A stretch of 21,795 bases of DNA from a virus, in IMG/VR virus record IMGVR_UViG_3300025127_000331, positions 1-21,795 of that record. One strand, written 5' to 3'. Under the pieces are notes generated by a model. It was not told the DNA's origin. It worked only from the letters and a program-made list of their open reading frames with translations, and did no database searches. How positions within the stretch are numbered: position 1 is the first letter of the stretch; every line of letters starts with the position of its first letter. Position numbers and translations under genes: made by a program. Of this stretch, positions 16,009 through 21,795 are shown in pieces.

Positions 16009-19000
16009 ATGCCACTGAATAAGTTAGATAATTTCTTAAAAAACGTAGAAGGTCGTATTTTATACGTGAGTCCAAGTGATTTGGATGCCACTGATAGCAT
16101 ATCAAACTCAGGTAATTCTCAAACAGCACCATTTAAGACGGTGCAGAGAGCACTTATTGAAGCAGCCAGATTTTCATATCAAGTAGGTAATAATAATGAT
16201 ATAACAGAAAAAACGACCATACTTTTAATGCCAGGTGATCATCTTATTGACAACAGACCTGGTTTTGCGATCAAAGCAAGCAGTAATATAGCAAAAACTT
16301 TATCACCAGCAGGTGTTGAACAAAACGCATCACAAATTTTAAACCTTGACTTGGAGTCAAATTTTGATTTGACACAAGAAGATAATATACTTTATAAATT
16401 TAATAGTATTCATGGTGGAGTTATCGTTCCTCGTGGAACATCTATCGTGGGACTTGACTTAAGAAAAACGAAAATAAGACCAAAATATGTTCCAAACCCA
16501 ACCAATAATACACCAGAAACAGCAATATTTCGTATAACTGGTGCATGTTATTTTTGGCAGTTCTCAATTTTTGATGGAAAGGATACCGAGTTAGTATATA
16601 CAAATAATTCTAATTTTACTGGTGTTAATCTAAGCAATCCAACATTCTCTCATCACAAGTTAACTTGTTTTGAATACGCAGATGGTGTTAATGTTGATTC
16701 AAGAACTGGATTAACAGATTTAAATATGTATTATCATAAGTTGTCAATAGCTTATGGTACAGGATCATTTAATCGTGACATTACTGATAAGTTTCCAGCA
16801 AGCACTGAGGGATTTGCTTCTCGAAGACCTGAATTTGAAATTGTGGGTGCATTTGCTGCAGATCCAATTAGTATTGTCAAAGCAGAATCTGGTCAAGGAG
16901 GTGCTCCAAGCAATGTAGTGACTGTAACCACTCAAACAGAACATAATTTAGATGTTGGTACTCCGATAAAAATAAGAGGTGTTATTCCACAAGCATATAA
17001 CGTATCATCTAAAGTTACAAGTATAAGTAGCACAAATCCAAAAATATTTACATATTCGTTAGAATCTTTTGATGCTGAATTGGTGACACCCGCATCAAAT
17101 GTTACTGGCGCTACTGTTGTTGTGGAAACTGATACAGTTGGTGGTGCTTCACCATATATTTTCAATATATCGTTGAGATCAGTCTATGGTATGAATGGCA
17201 TGCATGCTGATGGAAGTAAAGCAACTGGTTTCCGATCAATGGTTGTTGCTCAGTTTACTGGTGTTTCACTACAAAAAGATGATAGATCCTTCGTTAAGTA
17301 CGATTCTTCAACAAGAACTTACAATGGATTAGATATTAATGAGGTAACTGGTCAAGAATTATCATCACAATCATCAGCTACTGATCCATCAAAAGTATTT
17401 CATTTAGATTCTAATGCAATATACAGAAGTGGATGGGAGACAAGACATGTAAAAATATCAAATGATTCAATACTACAAATTGTATCAGTGTTTGCCATTG
17501 GTTATAATACACATTTTGAGGCACAGTCAGGTGCTGACGCATCAATCACAAACTCTAACTCAAACTTTGGACAATTAGCACTTGTTTCTGATGGATTTAA
17601 AAAGAATGCTTTCCAAAAAGATGATCGAGCATTTATTACACATATAATTCCTCCAAGAGCAATTACGACAGCAGAGGAAGATATTGATTGGATTTCAATT
17701 GATATGGGTAAAACTGATTCAGTTAATAATAATGCTAGATTATATCTTTTTGGTTTCAGTTCTGAAGATGTCAAACCACCATCAATTACTCAAGGATTTA
17801 GAATTGGTGCAAAGACAGGTGAAGTTCTTAATGTTGATATAAATGGCACCAATCGAACAGCAAATATATTAATGGAACCAAGCAATCAAAATATAAGTAG
17901 TGTAAAGCAATATAATGTTGATGCAGTTGGTGGTAATAACAAAGAAAACACATTTCAATTAAGTGTAAATCATTATTTTTCCACAGGTGAAAAATTAATT
18001 ATCATCAGTGATGATGGAGATTTACCTGAAAACATTGAAGAGAAAACAACTTATTTTGCCATTGTTCCTGAAGGATCTAATACTGAATTTAAGTTAGCAT
18101 CTTCAAAAACAAACGCAGACAATGGTGAATCAATTACTTTAAGTGGGGGAACTAACCTTAAAGTATTAAGTCGTGTCACTGATAAAGAAAGTGGTGACAT
18201 AGGACATCCAGTACAATTTGATCCAGATCAAAATCAGTGGTATGTAAATACTCAATCTAATAGTTCCATATACACAGCATTAACTGGATTGACAGGAAGA
18301 TCTGAACCAACATTTGTTAAGAGAATATCTGATACAAGAAGTTTAGATGAGAAAATTTATAAGTTAAGATTATCAATTCCAAAAGAAATTGCTAACTCCA
18401 AAAATCCTGAAAATGGATTTATAATTCAAGAGTCATCAAATACAGGGGTCAGAACTGACGCAGACTTTATAAAAAAAGATCAGGGAATCACACAAAATTT
18501 AACAAGGGCAGATTTTGATTTTGATCGTAATTTAAGATTTATTAGTTCATGTACTTTTAATACTGCTACAAAAATTGTAACTATTAGAGCAGAAAAACCT
18601 CATAATTTATCAAAAGAGGATGAGGTTACAATAAAAAATGTTACTGATTCTTCAAATCCAGTAGGATCTGCGAGTAGTGGATTTAATGGACAGTATACTG
18701 TAACCGATATAATAAATGATTTAGAGTTTCAGTATTCTACAGGAACTGAAAGTATACCTACATTTGCAACTAACGACTTCAATACAAAAAATAGCACCTT
18801 ACCTAGATTTGAGAGAACTGATTTGAAGTCTAACGTATATCTTTTTAGAAATAATATTATATCTGAATTTATTGAGAGTACTCAGGACGGAACATACCAA
18901 GTCTTTGCTTTAAACTCAAGCAATTACATTCCAACAGAATATACAGGATTAAATTACAGTCAAAATGTCGTCGATCTATATCCACAATTAGATCGTGATA

Positions 19001-21771
19001 ATGTAAATGAAAATCCACAATCATCAAAATCGTTTGCAGTTAGATCTCCGTTAGGACAGGTAGTTACAAATGATCCACTCAAGAGTGTTACTAGAGAGAC
19101 AACTGATAAGTTAATACGTCAGATAGGAATTGGTAAATCCATTTTCCAATTTGCCGATAGTGGTACTACTGGTATAGTTTCATTCACTCAAAACCATAAT
19201 TTAGCAGGAATTGTCACAGCAACTGTTTCAGGTGGATCAGGATACACTAATGGAACTTATGAGAATGTCAAAGTGTTTACAAGTGCTGGCACTCAAAATA
19301 ATACAACTTGGAATGGAACTCTTGCAAAAGTAATAGTAAGTGGGAATTCTGTGACATCTTGTGAGGTAACAAACGCAGGATCTGGTATGTTAGGGCAGGT
19401 CGGACATTTTGATAAGAGTGTCATAGGAAATGGAAATAATGGTAGATTGGGAAGCAATAATGCTGGAGCAGCATTAACCACTGGTAATGTAGGTATATCA
19501 TCTGATTTAGTTATTCAATCATCTGGTATCGGCACAGTTGCAGATAGTTATTTTAGAATTACAGGAGTTGTCGATACAAAGAGAGTATCAATCGTAAAAT
19601 CAAATACAGATGTGAATCCAATACATGGACAATATGGTTTTATTGTTGCACCATCTTCTAAGATAACCTCTATTAGTGTTGTTTCATCTGGAATCGCAAT
19701 CACGACGGATCAACCTCATGGACTTGTTGCTGGAAACAAATTTCAATTAAACAAAGGTAACAATTCATCTGCTGGATCATTTATTGTAAAAGCAAAAACA
19801 AATGCAACATCCTTTGTCATTGATAATACTATTTCATTAGATGACACATTCAATAATGGATTTGTATTGAAACATGGTTTGTCTGCAAATGATGGAGCAT
19901 CTGGAAAAGGTAATGAAAACTTAGGAGTCAGAGGTGTTGAATTATTTGATATTGAACATGGCAAATTAGCATCAAGTATGGAGGGTCCCACAACAAGTGT
20001 TACCTTTGACTTTAGTGGCACAAGTGTTAATTCTGGAAATTTATTATCAAGATTCCCATTTGGATCATATATTCAAATAGATGAGGAGATTATGAGAGTA
20101 TCTTCAAATACTCTTGGATCAGCATCTAATAATCAGTTAACAGTTATTCGAGGTGTGCTTGGAACACTAGTTACAACTCACGTAAACGGATCACTCATTA
20201 AAAAAGTAAAACCATTCCCGATTCAATTTAATAGACCATCGATATTACGTGCGTCAGGTCATACATTTGAATATCTTGGTTATGGTCCAGGTAACTACTC
20301 AACTGCATTGCCACAAGTACAAATTAAAACAATATCAGAGAAGGAAGAATTTTTATCTCAATCTCAGGAAAGAGCTGGTGGTGCTGTAGTTTACACTGGT
20401 ATGAACAACAAGGGTGACTTTTATATTGGAAACCAGAAAAAGTCTGCACTTACTGGTGAAGAAACATCATTTGATACTCCAATACCATCAGTTGCAGGAG
20501 AAGATCCTGGTAGATTGAGTGTAGTATTTGATGAATCTACGATAAAAGATAGAATAGTTGTAGAGGGTGGTAAATCTAAAACAGTTTTGTCAGAGTTTGA
20601 TGGTCCTGTAACATTTAACAATGAAGTACAGTTTAAAGATGCTGTAAAGGTAAAAACAACAACGGATTCCACAAGTTCAACAACGGGAGCACTCGTCATA
20701 TCTGGTGGTGTTGGAATTGCAAAAACTGTTAATTTACCTGATGATACTGCAATAAAATTTGGTAACGGTGGAGATTTAGAAATATATCATAATTCGAGTA
20801 ATAATCATTCTTATATAAGGGAATCAGGATCTGGTGAGTTAAGAATTGGAACTAATCTTTTTAAAGTAAATAATAGTGGTGACACTCAGACTAAGATCAG
20901 TGCTGATTCAACTAATGTAATACTTTTTTCTTCTGATACTGAAAGATTTAAAACCACAAACACAGGAGCTGTCGTAACTGGAATTCTTACTGCAACATCA
21001 TTTAGTGGTGATGGATCAAGTTTAACAGGAATCACAACTAGTGGATTAGTTGATGCTAATGGTGTTACGAGAGTAGTTGCAACTACATCAGGTGCAATCA
21101 TAACTGGAATATTGACAGTTCCACAATTAGATGTTCAAACTCCATCATCATTTACTGGTATAACAACATTTAATGGAGGTGCTTTCTTCCCTGATAATGT
21201 TTCATTAGCATTTGGTGATAGTGATGATACAACAATCACTCATACAACTTCAAATGGAACACAAATCGATCATACTGGAGATGATGACTTAAGATTTAGA
21301 TTAGGTCAGAACCAAATTGTTTTTGAGAAGACAACTGGTCAAAACTTCATGGTGATGACTCATTCATCTGGAGATGTACAGATTGCACATAATGGAAGCA
21401 CTAAATTAAAAACTGTAAGCACAGGTGTGAGAATAGAAGGTTTGTTAGATGTCTCTGGTGACATCATGGCATTTAATACTTCAGACATAAAGTATAAAGA
21501 TAATTTAAATATAATTTCGTCACCTCTAGATAAAGTTGGTATGTTAACAGGTTACACTTATACTTGGAAAGAAAATGCACCAGAATGGTGTTTACCTGGT
21601 ACATTGGATACAGGTGTTATCGCACAAGATGTTGATAAATTGGGATTACCTGGTATTACAACCACAAGGGATGATGGTAATGTCGCTGTTTATTATCCTA
21701 AAATTATCCCAGTGTTGATAGAGGCAATCAAAGAATTGACTGCTAAAGTCAAAGCTCTTGAAAACAAATAA
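16009..21771 (+). CDS. Large virion structural protein with cyanophage-type N-terminus and C-terminal S74 chaperone
   Basis: A complete 1920-residue protein. Its start, MPLNKLDNFLKNVEGRILYVSPSDLDATDSI, followed by PFKTVQRALIEAARFSY and TTILLMPGDHLIDNRPG, is one I recognise from T4-like cyanophage virion proteins; the segment looks like the N-terminal turn of a pectate-lyase-like right-handed beta helix. The middle has several modules with an xHxL..G pattern (TEHNLDVGTPIKIRG near residue 310, KPHNLSKEDEVTIKN near 865, QPHGLVAGNKFQLNK near 1240). Residues about 1555-1824 switch to fibre modules (GGVGIAKTVNLPDDTAIKFG, GILTATSFSGDGSSLTGI). Residues 1825-1920 are an S74 intramolecular chaperone: SDIKYK gives Ser1825 and Lys1830, followed by a coiled-coil end LIEAIKELTAKVKALENK. 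Self-cleavage would release about 96 residues. It is probably a trimeric tail or baseplate appendage; whether the beta helix has enzymatic activity cannot be seen. Confidence 0.93.
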   Translation: MPLNKLDNFLKNVEGRILYVSPSDLDATDSISNSGNSQTAPFKTVQRALIEAARFSYQVGNNNDITEKTTILLMPGDHLIDNRPGFAIKASSNIAKTLSPAGVEQNASQILNLDLESNFDLTQEDNILYKFNSIHGGVIVPRGTSIVGLDLRKTKIRPKYVPNPTNNTPETAIFRITGACYFWQFSIFDGKDTELVYTNNSNFTGVNLSNPTFSHHKLTCFEYADGVNVDSRTGLTDLNMYYHKLSIAYGTGSFNRDITDKFPASTEGFASRRPEFEIVGAFAADPISIVKAESGQGGAPSNVVTVTTQTEHNLDVGTPIKIRGVIPQAYNVSSKVTSISSTNPKIFTYSLESFDAELVTPASNVTGATVVVETDTVGGASPYIFNISLRSVYGMNGMHADGSKATGFRSMVVAQFTGVSLQKDDRSFVKYDSSTRTYNGLDINEVTGQELSSQSSATDPSKVFHLDSNAIYRSGWETRHVKISNDSILQIVSVFAIGYNTHFEAQSGADASITNSNSNFGQLALVSDGFKKNAFQKDDRAFITHIIPPRAITTAEEDIDWISIDMGKTDSVNNNARLYLFGFSSEDVKPPSITQGFRIGAKTGEVLNVDINGTNRTANILMEPSNQNISSVKQYNVDAVGGNNKENTFQLSVNHYFSTGEKLIIISDDGDLPENIEEKTTYFAIVPEGSNTEFKLASSKTNADNGESITLSGGTNLKVLSRVTDKESGDIGHPVQFDPDQNQWYVNTQSNSSIYTALTGLTGRSEPTFVKRISDTRSLDEKIYKLRLSIPKEIANSKNPENGFIIQESSNTGVRTDADFIKKDQGITQNLTRADFDFDRNLRFISSCTFNTATKIVTIRAEKPHNLSKEDEVTIKNVTDSSNPVGSASSGFNGQYTVTDIINDLEFQYSTGTESIPTFATNDFNTKNSTLPRFERTDLKSNVYLFRNNIISEFIESTQDGTYQVFALNSSNYIPTEYTGLNYSQNVVDLYPQLDRDNVNENPQSSKSFAVRSPLGQVVTNDPLKSVTRETTDKLIRQIGIGKSIFQFADSGTTGIVSFTQNHNLAGIVTATVSGGSGYTNGTYENVKVFTSAGTQNNTTWNGTLAKVIVSGNSVTSCEVTNAGSGMLGQVGHFDKSVIGNGNNGRLGSNNAGAALTTGNVGISSDLVIQSSGIGTVADSYFRITGVVDTKRVSIVKSNTDVNPIHGQYGFIVAPSSKITSISVVSSGIAITTDQPHGLVAGNKFQLNKGNNSSAGSFIVKAKTNATSFVIDNTISLDDTFNNGFVLKHGLSANDGASGKGNENLGVRGVELFDIEHGKLASSMEGPTTSVTFDFSGTSVNSGNLLSRFPFGSYIQIDEEIMRVSSNTLGSASNNQLTVIRGVLGTLVTTHVNGSLIKKVKPFPIQFNRPSILRASGHTFEYLGYGPGNYSTALPQVQIKTISEKEEFLSQSQERAGGAVVYTGMNNKGDFYIGNQKKSALTGEETSFDTPIPSVAGEDPGRLSVVFDESTIKDRIVVEGGKSKTVLSEFDGPVTFNNEVQFKDAVKVKTTTDSTSSTTGALVISGGVGIAKTVNLPDDTAIKFGNGGDLEIYHNSSNNHSYIRESGSGELRIGTNLFKVNNSGDTQTKISADSTNVILFSSDTERFKTTNTGAVVTGILTATSFSGDGSSLTGITTSGLVDANGVTRVVATTSGAIITGILTVPQLDVQTPSSFTGITTFNGGAFFPDNVSLAFGDSDDTTITHTTSNGTQIDHTGDDDLRFRLGQNQIVFEKTTGQNFMVMTHSSGDVQIAHNGSTKLKTVSTGVRIEGLLDVSGDIMAFNTSDIKYKDNLNIISSPLDKVGMLTGYTYTWKENAPEWCLPGTLDTGVIAQDVDKLGLPGITTTRDDGNVAVYYPKIIPVLIEAIKELTAKVKALENK

Positions 21772-21774
21772 ATA
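21768..21774 (+). promoter_or_regulatory. Weak candidate late promoter ATAAATA
   Basis: ATAAATA overlaps the stop codon (21769-21771) of the 1920-residue gene, as at 6351. It ends only 14 bases before the next ATG, which would leave a leader of a few bases, so it is less convincing than the others. Confidence 0.35.
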
Positions 21775-21788
21775 ACTAAAAAAAAGTA

Positions 21789-21795
21789 ATGGCAA
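21789..21795 (+). CDS. Start of a further gene (3' partial)
   Basis: ATGGCAA at the window edge, 17 bases after the previous stop, on the same strand. Two other genes here (6394, 13788) start ATGGCAATTAA, so this is probably another virion gene beginning Met-Ala. Only two codons are visible and nothing can be said about the product. Confidence 0.4.

Noticed and set aside
1-21795. tRNA or other structured RNA genes
   Set aside because: The intergenic gaps are all under about 55 bases and no cloverleaf-like or GC-rich paired stretch was seen.

Overview
The window looks like part of the late (virion) region of a T4-like marine myovirus, most likely one infecting cyanobacteria (Prochlorococcus/Synechococcus) or a similar AT-rich marine host such as a pelagibacter. 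The reasons are the AT-rich sequence, T4-type late promoter words (TATAAATA, CATAAATA, GATAAATA) just upstream of gene starts, very large repeat-built fibre proteins full of VGIGTxNPxxKLxV units, a protein with the MPLNKLDNF...FKTVQRALIEAARFSY N-terminus that I recognise from cyanomyovirus structural proteins, and small 2-oxoglutarate/Fe(II) oxygenases of the kind marine phages often carry. The host assignment is inference; nothing here names the host. I see no tRNA, CRISPR array, insertion sequence or integrase.

Layout. (1) 1-6359: the 3' part of a giant fibre protein that ends in a self-cleaving S74 intramolecular chaperone; its true start lies upstream. (2) 6394-13473: a complete 2359-residue fibre protein ending in a collar/receptor-tip domain with HxH motifs instead of a chaperone. 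(3) 13475-14938: a tight cluster of three small genes: a conserved four-cysteine phage protein, a collagen-like fibre, and a 2OG-oxygenase-like protein. (4) 14939-15289, minus strand: a small conserved phage protein, convergent with the cluster and with its own late promoter. (5) 15335-15955: a clear prolyl-4-hydroxylase-type 2OG-Fe(II) oxygenase. (6) 16009-21771: a 1920-residue virion protein with a cyanophage-type N-terminus and a second S74 chaperone at its C-terminus. (7) 21789 to the edge: the first bases of a further gene.

How the genes may work together (inference). The three giants and the collagen-like protein are probably trimeric appendage parts for receptor contact. Two of the giants fold and trim themselves through S74 domains; the third has a metal-site-like tip. 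The collagen-like gene is followed by two oxygenase genes, one of them hydroxylase-like, which suggests the phage may modify its own fibre proteins. Repeated blocks inside and between the giant genes suggest that the fibres evolve by module duplication and recombination. No stretch above 300 bases lacks a gene; the largest gaps are 15290-15334 and 15956-16008, and both hold promoter-like words.
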